From Flavobacterium sp. (lineage in GTDB: Bacteria > Bacteroidota > Bacteroidia > Flavobacteriales > Flavobacteriaceae), in contig JADGMX010000042.1 of NCBI GenBank assembly GCA_015234525.1, forward strand, positions 20,890-84,889: a DNA stretch of 64,000 nucleotides, given 5' to 3'. Below, in pieces: positions 34,286 to 42,815 of the stretch (positions within the stretch are counted from its first letter, which is position 1; each line of letters opens with the position of its first letter). Position numbers and translations under genes: made by a program. A model generated the notes under the pieces. That model ran no database searches. It was not told the DNA's origin and was given only the letters and a program-made list of their open reading frames with translations.

Positions 34286-35050
34286 TTATTTGAACTTTTT
34301 GAGGGTTTCTTTGGTGAAATCGGATAGAACGAGTCGGCCGCTGATGGCTGCGCGTTCGGCTAAAAGCGTGTCCCAGTTTTCGGTGCCACGCCAGAAGATC
34401 TTTTTCATTTCGAACATGGCTTCCGGATTGTAGGTGCAAAGGTGTTTTGCGAAATCTGAAACAGCGTTGTCGAGTTCTTCTACCGAATCGTAGACATTCG
34501 CGTAAAGTCCTTTTTGCTTTGCCCATTCGGCTTCATAAAAGCTGTTGGCGTCGATGGCGATTTGCGACATGGCTGAAACTCCGATTTTGCGTTCTATCGC
34601 CGGACTAACCACAAACGGTCCGATGCCGACGTTGAGTTCGCTTAGCTTTATCGATGCAAATTTCGTCGCCATACAATAATCGGTTGATGCTGCAATTCCG
34701 ACGCCGCCGCCTACAGTTTTGCCCTGAATTCTTCCGATGATGAATTTCGGGCATTTTCGCATGGCGTTGATGACTCCTGCAAAACCTGCAAAGAATAATT
34801 TGCCTGTATCGGCATTATCGATCGAGATCAGTTCTTTAAAGCTGGCTCCAGCGCAAAACGTTCGGTCGCCGCCACTTTTGAGAACGAGTACTTTCACGTT
34901 GTCGTCCTGGCCTGCTGCCGCTATGTTTTCTGCGAGTTGCGACAGGATTTTTCCGGGAAGTGAATTTTGATCGGGATGAAAAAACTCGATCGTTGCGATG
35001 CCGGTTTCTATTTCCGTTTTTACGTAAGCTTCAGTTATGTTTTCACTCAT
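34286..35050 (-). CDS. enoyl-CoA hydratase/isomerase-family protein of the paa block
   Basis: 254 aa, crotonase fold. Oxyanion-hole segments are FCAGASFKEL and KTVGGGVGIAAS. The first catalytic Glu of true enoyl-CoA hydratases (the GGGCE position) is Gly here (GGGVG), while the second is present in LSELNVGIGPF. It could be the PaaF 2,3-dehydroadipyl-CoA hydratase of the block by position, or a branched-chain-pathway crotonase since bkd genes follow. I leave the symbol blank for that reason. It is downstream of paaZ, separated by a repeat element. Confidence 0.75.
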   Translation of the reverse strand: MSENITEAYVKTEIETGIATIEFFHPDQNSLPGKILSQLAENIAAAGQDDNVKVLVLKSGGDRTFCAGASFKELISIDNADTGKLFFAGFAGVINAMRKCPKFIIGRIQGKTVGGGVGIAASTDYCMATKFASIKLSELNVGIGPFVVSPAIERKIGVSAMSQIAIDANSFYEAEWAKQKGLYANVYDSVEELDNAVSDFAKHLCTYNPEAMFEMKKIFWRGTENWDTLLAERAAISGRLVLSDFTKETLKKFK

Positions 35051-35067
35051 TTTGTTTAGTTTAAAAA

Positions 35068-35150
35068 CCCTAGCCCCGATGGCGGCGGTATCCTTTTTTG
35101 AGCCTGAAGAGGCGATAAAAAGATAAAGCCAACAGCGGGAAATAGCTTCA
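35068..35150 (+). repeat. stop-codon-adjacent intergenic element, copy at 35.1 kb
   Basis: The head CCCTAGCCCCGATGGCGGCG and tail ACAGCGGGAAATAGCTTC are the clearest form of the family. The centre holds a small hairpin, GCCT-GAAG-AGGC. It ends 4 nt before the paaZ stop codon and lies between paaZ and the crotonase gene on the minus strand. Confidence 0.75.
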
Positions 35151-35154
35151 AATA

Positions 35155-37656
35155 TTACTCATCAAGCAAACCAAATTGCTTGAAATGATGGTTAAAATGT
35201 TTCGTGTTCAAAAGGTCCCATTCGAATTTATCCATGTTGCCGAAGACCGCATTTTTGGTCTTGGCGTCCGGATTTTCCTTGAAATACTGCTCGTAATGAT
35301 CGAAAGCTTCGAGAAGTTTTTGCTTGGCGGTTTCAAGATCAGCGTGTTTCAAATCTTCGAGCGCGTCCTTTTTCAACAGCGGATGCTTGTGCATTTGCGG
35401 CATCGGTTTGTGGTTGAAAATCGTTTCGCGGAATTTTTCGAGATGCTCTTCCGGCGTAGAAACTTCGTAACCCTGGATCTTTCCTGAAGCCATTTGAAAA
35501 CCCATTTCGAAATGCTCGACCATGTGCTGCGGCGTCATCGTTCCCCAATTTGCTTTGTGATTAACGGTCAGTTTTGTCAGATATTCCTCTATATTCTGGC
35601 GGTTGACCGGTTTAAAAGGTGACCTTTTTTGCACCATTGTCAGAATCGTCGCGATTGCTGCAAGTTCATCGTTTTGATCAAAAACCTCAACAAACCACTT
35701 TACGATTCCGCTTGGCAATTCCTCGCCACGGCTGTCGCGCTCCACCTTTTGCTTGCACGTTAATCGCACATAAATCGTATCGTTGTGATAGATCGGTCGC
35801 AGGAAACGACATTCCTCGAGTCCGTAGTTTGCCGCAACCGGACCTTTCCCCGGATAAACAAAAAGTCCCGCGGCCGCTGCTAAAATGAAATAACCGTGAG
35901 CCGTTCTTTTCTCGAAAATGCTGCCTTTGAGCGAGGTAATGTCGGTGTGGGCGTAAAAATGATCCCAAGTGACATTTGCGAAGTTGACGATGTCGGTGTC
36001 GGTAACGGTTCGCTTATGCGTTTTGATCGACATTCCGGCTTCGATATCTTCCCAATAATATTTAAACGGATGTTCGGGTGCTTCGGTATATTTTGAATTC
36101 GGCTGATAAATGCCTGTAATTTCGGTCAGCGTTGTTGGTGTTCCCTGAACCGCGCAACGTTGCATATAATGTTTGATGCCGCGGATTCCGCCCATTTCTT
36201 CACCTCCGCCAGCGCGACCCGGACCACCGTGAACAAGTTGTGGAAGTGGCGAACCGTGACCGGTAGATTGTTTTGCGTTCTCGCGGTTGAGGATGAGGAT
36301 GCGACCGTGATGAGAAGCGGCATTCACAACATAATCGCGGGCAATTTTATCGTCGTTGGTAACGATTGACGACACCAAAGATCCGCGTCCCATTTTGGAG
36401 AGTTCGACGGCTTCATCGATGTTTTTATATGGCATCAGCGTGGCAACCGGCCCGAACGCTTCGGTTTCGTGAACCGCGATATTTTGGAACGGATTGTCTT
36501 CGCGAAGTAAGATTGGCGAGATGAAAGCGCCTTTCGATGCATCGGCACCAACGGTTTTGATAATGTCGAAATTACCATAAACGATCTCGGCTGATTTGGC
36601 AATTTCCTGCGTTCGCGATTTTACTTCGTTGACCTGATCTTGAGAAACAAGTGCGCCCATTCGGACTTCCTTTAAACGCGGATCGCCGATGGTGACTTTA
36701 TCGAGTGCTTTTCCGAGGGCGATCTGAACATCTTCGATCAGGTTTTCAGGAACGAATATTCGGCGTATCGCGGTACATTTCTGCCCGGCTTTTACAGTCA
36801 TTTCGCTTCGCACCTGGTTGACGAACAAATCGAATTCGGGAGTTCCCGGAACCGCGTCTTCACCCAGAATTGAGGCGTTGAGCGAATCGGCTTCGAGGTT
36901 GAAAGGAACAGATTCGGCTACGACTTTCGGGTGGACTTTAAGCATCCGCCCAACTGAAGCCGAACCGGTAAAGGTTACGACATCCTGCGATTCGACGTGA
37001 TCTAGAATTTTCGTGGCCGATCCGCAAATGAGTTGCAGCGCGCCTTCAGGTAGAATATTAGATGCGATGATCTCGCGAACGACGGCTTCGGTCAGGTATG
37101 ACGTTGACGTTGCCGGTTTAACGATTGCCGGCATTCCTGCCATCCAGTTCACCGCGCATTTTTCGAGCATTCCCCAAACCGGAAAGTTGAACGCGTTGAT
37201 GTGAACCGCCACTCCGGGTTTTGGAACCAGGATATGATGCGCCATGAATCGGCCGCCGCGTGACAGGTCGATCGGGTCGCCTTCAACGTCAAATGGCTGA
37301 TTTGGAAATAATTTTCGCAGCGATGCGTTGGCAAATAAATTTCCGAAACCACCTTCGATATCGATCCACGAATCGACGCGGGTTGCTCCGGTCCGGTAGC
37401 TGATCTCGTAGAATTGTTCTTTTCTTTTTGTCAGGTAAAGCGCCAGCGATTTGATCATGTTGCCGCGTTCCTGAAAGGTCATCTTGCGAAGTTTTTCGCC
37501 GCCTTTGGTTCGGCCGTAATGAAGAATAGATTCGAAATCGAGTCCTTCCGCTGATGCATTTGTGATATATTCTCCGGTAACCGAATCAAGAAGTGCCACG
37601 CCATCGCCGTCGCCTTCCATCCATTTTCCGTTTACGTAATTTCCGAGTTTTGTCAT
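35155..37656 (-). CDS. paaZ: PaaZ ring-opening enzyme with extra C-terminal DUF1569/DinB-like domain
   Basis: 833 aa. About residues 1-520 are an aldehyde dehydrogenase (catalytic Glu in FNLEADSLN, catalytic Cys in VKAGQKCTAIRRIFV). About 535-680 are a MaoC-like hydratase (TDTDIVNFANVTWDHFYAHT with Asp/His). E. coli PaaZ ends near 680; here a further 150 residues follow, with TPQHMVEHFEMGFQ and LNTKHFNHHFKQFG, which read as a DUF1569/DinB-type four-helix metal-binding domain. The first two domains hydrolyse oxepin-CoA and oxidise the resulting semialdehyde. The role of the third is unknown. Confidence 0.92.
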   Translation of the reverse strand: MTKLGNYVNGKWMEGDGDGVALLDSVTGEYITNASAEGLDFESILHYGRTKGGEKLRKMTFQERGNMIKSLALYLTKRKEQFYEISYRTGATRVDSWIDIEGGFGNLFANASLRKLFPNQPFDVEGDPIDLSRGGRFMAHHILVPKPGVAVHINAFNFPVWGMLEKCAVNWMAGMPAIVKPATSTSYLTEAVVREIIASNILPEGALQLICGSATKILDHVESQDVVTFTGSASVGRMLKVHPKVVAESVPFNLEADSLNASILGEDAVPGTPEFDLFVNQVRSEMTVKAGQKCTAIRRIFVPENLIEDVQIALGKALDKVTIGDPRLKEVRMGALVSQDQVNEVKSRTQEIAKSAEIVYGNFDIIKTVGADASKGAFISPILLREDNPFQNIAVHETEAFGPVATLMPYKNIDEAVELSKMGRGSLVSSIVTNDDKIARDYVVNAASHHGRILILNRENAKQSTGHGSPLPQLVHGGPGRAGGGEEMGGIRGIKHYMQRCAVQGTPTTLTEITGIYQPNSKYTEAPEHPFKYYWEDIEAGMSIKTHKRTVTDTDIVNFANVTWDHFYAHTDITSLKGSIFEKRTAHGYFILAAAAGLFVYPGKGPVAANYGLEECRFLRPIYHNDTIYVRLTCKQKVERDSRGEELPSGIVKWFVEVFDQNDELAAIATILTMVQKRSPFKPVNRQNIEEYLTKLTVNHKANWGTMTPQHMVEHFEMGFQMASGKIQGYEVSTPEEHLEKFRETIFNHKPMPQMHKHPLLKKDALEDLKHADLETAKQKLLEAFDHYEQYFKENPDAKTKNAVFGNMDKFEWDLLNTKHFNHHFKQFGLLDE

Positions 37657-37659
37657 GAT

Positions 37660-38862
37660 TTATGCTTTTTCAATTACCATTGCGTAACCTTGCCCAACGC
37701 CGATGCACATAGTAACAAGTGCGTAGCGTTTTCCTGTGAGACTTAATTCGAGTGCTGCTGAATAAGCGGTACGCGCGCCGGTCACTCCGAGTGGATGCCC
37801 GAGTGCGATTGCACCACCATTTGGATTCAACCGCGGATCATCATCGGCAATTCCCCACGCTCTTGTGCAAGCCAAAACCTGAGCTGCAAAAGCTTCGTTA
37901 AGTTCGATGATGTCCATTTGATCTAATGTCAGTCCGGCTTTTGCCAACGCTTTATTTGCTGCTTCAACAGGTCCGATTCCCATGATTCGCGGTTCGGCAC
38001 CAACAACGGCAGAGCTGACGATTCTGGCCAATGGTTTTAAGTTATATTTTTCGATAGCTTCAGATGAAGCGACAATGAGTGCCGCGGCTCCGTCGTTTAA
38101 TCCGGATGAATTCCCCGCGGTCACGCTACCACCGGATTTGAATGCGGCGCGAAGTTTTGATAGTCCGTCGATCGATGACGAGGGTTTGATGAACTCATCG
38201 TTTTCAAAAATGATCGGATCGCCTTTTCGCTGCGGAATTTCAACGGCAACAATTTCCTTTGCGAATCTTCCCGATTGTTGCGCACGAGTTGCTTTTTGCT
38301 GACTGTTGAGTGCAAATCTGTCCTGATCATCGCGTGAAATGTTGTATTTTTCAACGAGATTCTCGGCAGTTTCACCCATGGCATCAACGCCGTACATTTC
38401 TTTCATTTTCGGGTTGATAAAACGCCATCCGAAACTTGAATCGTACATTTTTGAATCTGTTCCATAAGCCGTTGAAGGTTTTGAGACGACTAATGGTCCG
38501 CGTGTCATATTCTCAACGCCACCTGAGATAAATACGTGTCCGTCACCGGCTTTAATCGCACGATTCGCGTGAATAACTGCCGAAAGTCCGGAACTACAAA
38601 GTCGGTTTACCGTTTCGCCCGGAACCGATGTTGGAAGTCCGGCGAGAAGAAGGCTCATTCTTGCCACATTTCGATTGTCTTCTCCGGCTTGGTTTGCGCA
38701 ACCCAGGATGACATCATCGTAAGCGCCTTTTGGAATTTCAGGATGGCGATCGGTAATCGTTTTAATGACAAGAGCCGCGAGATCATCCGCACGAACAGCC
38801 GCAAGACTGCCTTGATAATTTCCGATTGGCGTACGAACTCCGTCTATGATATATGCTTCCAT
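37660..38862 (-). CDS. paaJ: 3-oxoadipyl-CoA/3-oxo-5,6-dehydrosuberyl-CoA thiolase
   Basis: 400 aa, degradative thiolase. Nucleophilic Cys in GETVNRLCSSGLSAVIHA, GGVENMTRGPLV, His in GGAIALGHPLGVTGARTAYS and the final Cys in LVTMCIGVGQG. It performs the thiolytic steps that release acetyl-CoA and succinyl-CoA in phenylacetate breakdown. The gene lies 3 nt upstream of paaZ, supporting the paa assignment over a general acetyl-CoA acetyltransferase. Confidence 0.9.
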   Translation of the reverse strand: MEAYIIDGVRTPIGNYQGSLAAVRADDLAALVIKTITDRHPEIPKGAYDDVILGCANQAGEDNRNVARMSLLLAGLPTSVPGETVNRLCSSGLSAVIHANRAIKAGDGHVFISGGVENMTRGPLVVSKPSTAYGTDSKMYDSSFGWRFINPKMKEMYGVDAMGETAENLVEKYNISRDDQDRFALNSQQKATRAQQSGRFAKEIVAVEIPQRKGDPIIFENDEFIKPSSSIDGLSKLRAAFKSGGSVTAGNSSGLNDGAAALIVASSEAIEKYNLKPLARIVSSAVVGAEPRIMGIGPVEAANKALAKAGLTLDQMDIIELNEAFAAQVLACTRAWGIADDDPRLNPNGGAIALGHPLGVTGARTAYSAALELSLTGKRYALVTMCIGVGQGYAMVIEKA

Positions 38863-38870
38863 AATATGAT

Positions 38871-39278
38871 TTACTGCCAGACTTTCTCGGAACGGAAAAC
38901 GGTTCCTTTGAAAAGTGCGACGATTGTGTTTTCTTTTTTGATTTCGATGGTATAAAAGCCGAATTTGTTTTTGAGGGCTTCTTCTTTGGCTGTGGCGGTA
39001 ATTCTGTCGCCGGCCTTTAGCGTTTCAATGTGGTTGATCGATGTGTCGATGCTAACTGATTGTCGTCCGTGCGAGTTTGATGCAAATGCAAGAGCACTAT
39101 CTGCCAAAGCGTAGGTAATCGCGCCATGAGCAATGCCGAATCCGTTGAGCATTTCAGATCGGATGATCATTGAAAGTTCACATTTCCCAACTGAAACACG
39201 ATCAACAGAAATGCCGAGCCACTGACTAAAAGCGTCGTTTTCGAACATTTTGGATACTATTTCTGTTGGTTGCATCAT
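38871..39278 (-). CDS. paaI: hotdog-fold phenylacetyl-CoA thioesterase
   Basis: 135 aa, hotdog fold. The catalytic block is GFGIAHGAITYALADSALAF with the conserved Asp, followed by NHIETLKAGDRITATAKEE. PaaI removes CoA from hydroxylated phenylacetyl-CoA derivatives and protects the CoA pool. Its ATG abuts the paaH stop with a 1-bp overlap (TAATG). Confidence 0.9.
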   Translation of the reverse strand: MMQPTEIVSKMFENDAFSQWLGISVDRVSVGKCELSMIIRSEMLNGFGIAHGAITYALADSALAFASNSHGRQSVSIDTSINHIETLKAGDRITATAKEEALKNKFGFYTIEIKKENTIVALFKGTVFRSEKVWQ

Positions 39279-40432
39279 TAGAAAAATGTTTTATCTGAAA
39301 CGGCCATTTTTCGCAGTAGCGGACTGCATCGGTATCGGTCTTCGTGATATTCATTGTACAATTCATCAAGTGATTCGACACAATTTGCGATTCCGATTTC
39401 ATCTGCCCAAGCCAAAAGACCTTTTGGATAATTTACGCCTTTTGTCATGGCGCTGTCGATGTCTTTTGCAGAAGCTACGTTTAAAAATAACGCGTCGGCC
39501 GCTTCGTTGATCAGCATGACCAAGATGCGATCAAATATTTTCTTTCCAAGTTCCTGATCCTGATTTGGCGATGGCATTTCGGCTCCGGCGGTGTAATTAT
39601 AATAGCCCCGACCCGACTTTCGTCCGAAGAAACCGGCTTCAGACAATCGTTTTTGAGTGAATGAAGGTTTGTATCGCGGATCGAAATAAAATGCGGTAAA
39701 AACAGTTTCAGTCACCGTATAATTCACATCGTTTCCGATAAAATCCATTAGTTCGAAGGGACCCATTCTGAATCCGCCGAAGGACTTCATCGCCCAATCG
39801 ATCGTTGGGAAATCAGCAACACCTTCTTCGTAGATCCGGAGTGCTTCGCCGTAAAAAGGTCGGGCAACGCGATTAACGATAAAACCAGGTGTGTCTTTAG
39901 CAACGGCAACGGTTTTCTTCCAAGCTGAAATCGTATCAACCGTTCTTTCAAGAGTTTCAGCAGATGTTTGAACTGCGGGAATCACCTCAACTAATTGCAT
40001 CAATGGCGCCGGATTGAAAAAGTGGATCCCGATAACGCGCTCCGGCTTTTTGCATGCGGCGGCGATCGAGGTAATTGAAAGTGACGATGTGTTGGATGCC
40101 AAAATCGTATTTTCTGAAACTATCGATTCAAGAGCCGAGAAAACCTGTTGTTTAATGTCCAGATTTTCGACAATCGCCTCGATAACGAGATCAGCATCTG
40201 CGAGTCCGGATAGCGCGGTAACATACGAGGTATTGCTCAAAATACGGTCTTTATGTTCGGCCGTAATCTTTCCTTTTTCGACCAATTTGGTCAGGGAATC
40301 ATTCAAACCCGACTGGCTTTTTGCCAATGTATCGGGATTGGTGTCGAACAACTGCACGCTGCAACCTGATGCGGCGGCGACCTGCGCGATTCCACTTCCC
40401 ATTGTTCCTGAACCTATGACAGCTACTTTCAT
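39278..40432 (-). CDS. paaH: 3-hydroxyadipyl-CoA dehydrogenase
   Basis: About 384 aa. Rossmann motif VIGSGTMGSGIAQVAAASG, then KPERVIGIHFFNPAPLMQLVEVI and the C-terminal domain (GFIVNRVARPFYGEALRIYEE as ends GFIVNRV and LRIYEE). It oxidises 3-hydroxyadipyl-CoA with NAD+. It is shorter than the about 475-aa E. coli protein, with a reduced second C-terminal repeat. I start at ATG 40432 (MKVAVIG), which overlaps the paaG stop as TAATG; an ATG 6 nt upstream is the alternative. Confidence 0.9.
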   Translation of the reverse strand: MKVAVIGSGTMGSGIAQVAAASGCSVQLFDTNPDTLAKSQSGLNDSLTKLVEKGKITAEHKDRILSNTSYVTALSGLADADLVIEAIVENLDIKQQVFSALESIVSENTILASNTSSLSITSIAAACKKPERVIGIHFFNPAPLMQLVEVIPAVQTSAETLERTVDTISAWKKTVAVAKDTPGFIVNRVARPFYGEALRIYEEGVADFPTIDWAMKSFGGFRMGPFELMDFIGNDVNYTVTETVFTAFYFDPRYKPSFTQKRLSEAGFFGRKSGRGYYNYTAGAEMPSPNQDQELGKKIFDRILVMLINEAADALFLNVASAKDIDSAMTKGVNYPKGLLAWADEIGIANCVESLDELYNEYHEDRYRCSPLLRKMAVSDKTFF

Positions 40433-41211
40433 TAACATCCTTTAAATTCAGGTTTTCTTTTTTCAACAAATGCCGCGACGCCTTCGAGATAATCTTTGGA
40501 AGAGCTGGCATCGATCTGATAATCTGATTCGAGTGCGAGTTGTTCCTGAAGGTTATTGATCATTGATCGGTTTAATAACTTCTTGGTTAGTGCTAATGCA
40601 TGTGTTGGCATCGCCGCGAGTGTTTCAGCAAGTTTGAGAACTTCTTCTTCAAAAAGCGCGACGGGGAAAAATTTGTAAATCATTCCGATGTTGAAGGCTT
40701 CCTGCGCGCCAACTTTATCGCCAAGCATCATCAGTGCGGATGCTTTTTGAAAACCGATAAGTCTCGGCAGAAAAAAAGTTCCAGCGCTATCCGGCACGAG
40801 TCCGATTTTGCTAAAAGCCTGGATGAATGCAGCGTTTTCAGATGCGACTACGATGTCACAAGCAAGTGCAATGTTTGCACCGGCTCCGGCTGCTACGCCA
40901 TTTACAGCGGCGAGTACCGGTTTTTCAATGGTACGGATTCGCTCGATGATCGGATTGTAATGTTCTTCGAGTATTTTTCGAAATCCCGGGTTGAGTTCAG
41001 GATCGGTGACTTCTTTAAGATCTTGCCCGGCGCAAAACGCTTTGCCGGTTCCGGTGATTACGATGGCCCGAACACAATCGTCGGCAGCGCATTTATCTAA
41101 CGCATCCTGCATTTGAAGGGCCATTTCCCGGTTGAAACTATTAAAAACTTCTGGTCGGTTTAAGGTAATTTTACCAATACCATTCTCAATTTGAAGAGCG
41201 ATTGAACTCAT
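40432..41211 (-). CDS. paaG: 1,2-epoxyphenylacetyl-CoA isomerase
   Basis: 259 aa from ATG 41211 (MSSIALQIENGIGKITLNRP), crotonase fold. It rearranges 1,2-epoxyphenylacetyl-CoA to oxepin-CoA. Oxyanion segments FCAGQDLKEV and AAGAGANIALACDIV are present, and the key Asp of PaaG is seen in KIGLVPDSAGTFFLPRL, which separates it from true enoyl-CoA hydratases. It overlaps paaD and paaH by one base at each end (TAATG junctions). Confidence 0.92.
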   Translation of the reverse strand: MSSIALQIENGIGKITLNRPEVFNSFNREMALQMQDALDKCAADDCVRAIVITGTGKAFCAGQDLKEVTDPELNPGFRKILEEHYNPIIERIRTIEKPVLAAVNGVAAGAGANIALACDIVVASENAAFIQAFSKIGLVPDSAGTFFLPRLIGFQKASALMMLGDKVGAQEAFNIGMIYKFFPVALFEEEVLKLAETLAAMPTHALALTKKLLNRSMINNLQEQLALESDYQIDASSSKDYLEGVAAFVEKRKPEFKGC

Positions 41212-41711
41212 TATTTTAAGCATTTAAAATAGTCGAATGGTTCCTGACATGAGTTGCATTGAAAGAATGCTTTACATGCGGTGGAACCGAATTGACTGAT
41301 CATTTTTGTATCTATCGAGCCACATTGCGGGCATTTTACTAATTTTTGTCCGCCGAGTAGAGCGTCTTTATCGGCTTGGGCATCAAGCGGAGCGGCAATT
41401 CCGTATTCCTCGAGTGCTTTCCGACCTTTAGGCGTAATCCAATCAGTTGTCCACGCGGGTGAAAGAACCAGTTTTACTTTAGCCTCGAATCCGTTGCTTT
41501 TCAGAACTTTTTTGATGTCGTCGCCAATGACATCCATCGCAGGACATCCGCTATACGTTGGCGTTATTGAAACATGCGCCACTCCATCGACAAATTCCGC
41601 CGAACGCACCACTCCCATTTCCATAATCGAAAGCACTGGAATTTCCGGGTCAGGAACATCCTGCAAAATGCTTCGAAGTTTTGGGTCGATATGTTCGAGC
41701 GTAGCTGTCAT
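41211..41711 (-). CDS. paaD: PaaD-like iron-sulfur/maturation protein
   Basis: 166 aa. An N-terminal DUF59/MIP18 domain (QDVPDPEIPVLSIMEMGVVR, TPTYSGCPAMDVIGDDI) is joined to a C-terminal zinc- or iron-binding ribbon (VKCPQCGSIDT, FFQCNSCQEPFDYFKCLK). PaaD is needed for a functional PaaABCE epoxidase and is thought to help metal-centre assembly. It lies directly after paaC with no spacing. Confidence 0.92.
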   Translation of the reverse strand: MTATLEHIDPKLRSILQDVPDPEIPVLSIMEMGVVRSAEFVDGVAHVSITPTYSGCPAMDVIGDDIKKVLKSNGFEAKVKLVLSPAWTTDWITPKGRKALEEYGIAAPLDAQADKDALLGGQKLVKCPQCGSIDTKMISQFGSTACKAFFQCNSCQEPFDYFKCLK

Positions 41712-42464
41712 TTACCAGTTCATGTTTGGGTATGTACGTTGCATGTATTGCAGATCGGCGAGCAAATATCCCATATGTTCGCTGTGGATGCCGTTTTTAC
41801 CGCCTTTTTGAAAATATTGAAGCGACGGAATTTCGAGCGTGGCTTCTTCTAAAATCTGATTGATATTTGAATAATAAATATCTTTTAGTTTAGTGACATC
41901 TGGCGCTGTTCCGCCGATGATCATAAAAAGATCTGCATCGGTTTGGTGAAAGAGCTCATCGGTGTATGTCCAAAGATCATTAATTGCAAGTTGAACCCGT
42001 CGGCGACTTTCCTCAGTTCCATCACCGAGTCGTTTGATCCAATCAGATGAAAAACGCTTGTGATAGCTTACTTCCTTAATGCTTTTTTTTGCGATGGCGG
42101 CTAAAGTTTCATCAGAACTTTGTTGCAGTTGATCCAGCAATAAAAAGTGGAAATGATCAAACAAAAACTGACGAACGATTGAATATGCAAAATCGGTGTT
42201 TGGCTGTTCAACCAGTAAAACGTTTTTATATTCGCGTTCGGTTCGCAAAAATGCAATAGTATCTTCAGTTGCATCACCACCGGAAAGTTCGGCGGCATAC
42301 TGATAATAACTCCGTGTTTGACCGAGAAGATCGAGTGCAATATTTGTCATCGCAATATCGGTTTCCAGACTTGGACCGTGACCACAAAGTTCGCCAAGCC
42401 GTTGACCTAGGATCAGCGAATTATCGGCAATGCCATAAATGTATTGAATGAGTTTATCGTTCAT
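41712..42464 (-). CDS. paaC: phenylacetyl-CoA epoxidase structural subunit PaaC
   Basis: 250 aa, ferritin-like fold without the full diiron ligand set. Landmarks: DNSLILGQRLGELCGHGPSL, MTNIALDLLGQTRSYYQYA, DFAYSIVRQFLFDHFHFLLL and EVSYHKRFSSDWIKRLGDGT. It forms the stable heterodimer scaffold with the catalytic PaaA subunit. Gap to paaB is 1 nt. Confidence 0.93.
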   Translation of the reverse strand: MNDKLIQYIYGIADNSLILGQRLGELCGHGPSLETDIAMTNIALDLLGQTRSYYQYAAELSGGDATEDTIAFLRTEREYKNVLLVEQPNTDFAYSIVRQFLFDHFHFLLLDQLQQSSDETLAAIAKKSIKEVSYHKRFSSDWIKRLGDGTEESRRRVQLAINDLWTYTDELFHQTDADLFMIIGGTAPDVTKLKDIYYSNINQILEEATLEIPSLQYFQKGGKNGIHSEHMGYLLADLQYMQRTYPNMNW

Positions 42465-42465
42465 T

Positions 42466-42747
42466 TTACATGTGTTTTAGCTCTTCCGGCAATTCGTAAA
42501 AAGTGGGATGACGATACGCCTTATCATGCGCCGGATCGAATAATTCTGCGCTGTGATCAGGATTCGATGCCGTTATCTGTGCAGATGGAACAACCCAAAT
42601 GCTCACACCTTCACTTCTTCGGGTGTAGACATCACGAGCATTTTCAATTGCCATGGTTGCGTCACTTGCGTGAAGACTTCCGACATGGCGATGTTCAAGA
42701 CCGTTTTTGCTTCGGATGAAGACTTCGTATAGAGGCCAGTTTTTCAT
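42466..42747 (-). CDS. paaB: phenylacetyl-CoA epoxidase subunit PaaB
   Basis: 93 aa, starting MKNWPLYEVFIRSKNGLEHR, with VGSLHASDATMAIENARDVY and SIWVVPSAQI, the family signature. PaaB bridges PaaAC dimers in the full epoxidase complex. A gap of 68 bp separates it from paaA, filled by a G-rich tract. Confidence 0.95.
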   Translation of the reverse strand: MKNWPLYEVFIRSKNGLEHRHVGSLHASDATMAIENARDVYTRRSEGVSIWVVPSAQITASNPDHSAELFDPAHDKAYRHPTFYELPEELKHM

Positions 42748-42759
42748 TTCCTAGGTGTT

Positions 42760-42783
42760 GGGTGTTGGGTATTGGGTTTTGGG
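42760..42783 (+). other. textbook G-quadruplex motif in the paaA-paaB gap
   Basis: Four GGG runs (42760-42762, 42767-42769, 42774-42776, 42781-42783) are spaced by three 4-nt loops, TGTT, TATT and TTTT. The run belongs to a degenerate repeat of GGGTGTT/GGGTATT and is on the template strand of paaA-paaB. A run of C/T-rich sequence follows. Confidence 0.6.
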
Positions 42784-42815
42784 ACTTTAGCCCTTAACCT
42801 TTTTCCCTTAACCGA

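Noticed and set aside
42760..42783. CRISPR-like or telomere-like array at the TGTTGGG repeats
   Set aside because: Units are only 7 nt and degenerate, with no spacers and no cas genes in the window.
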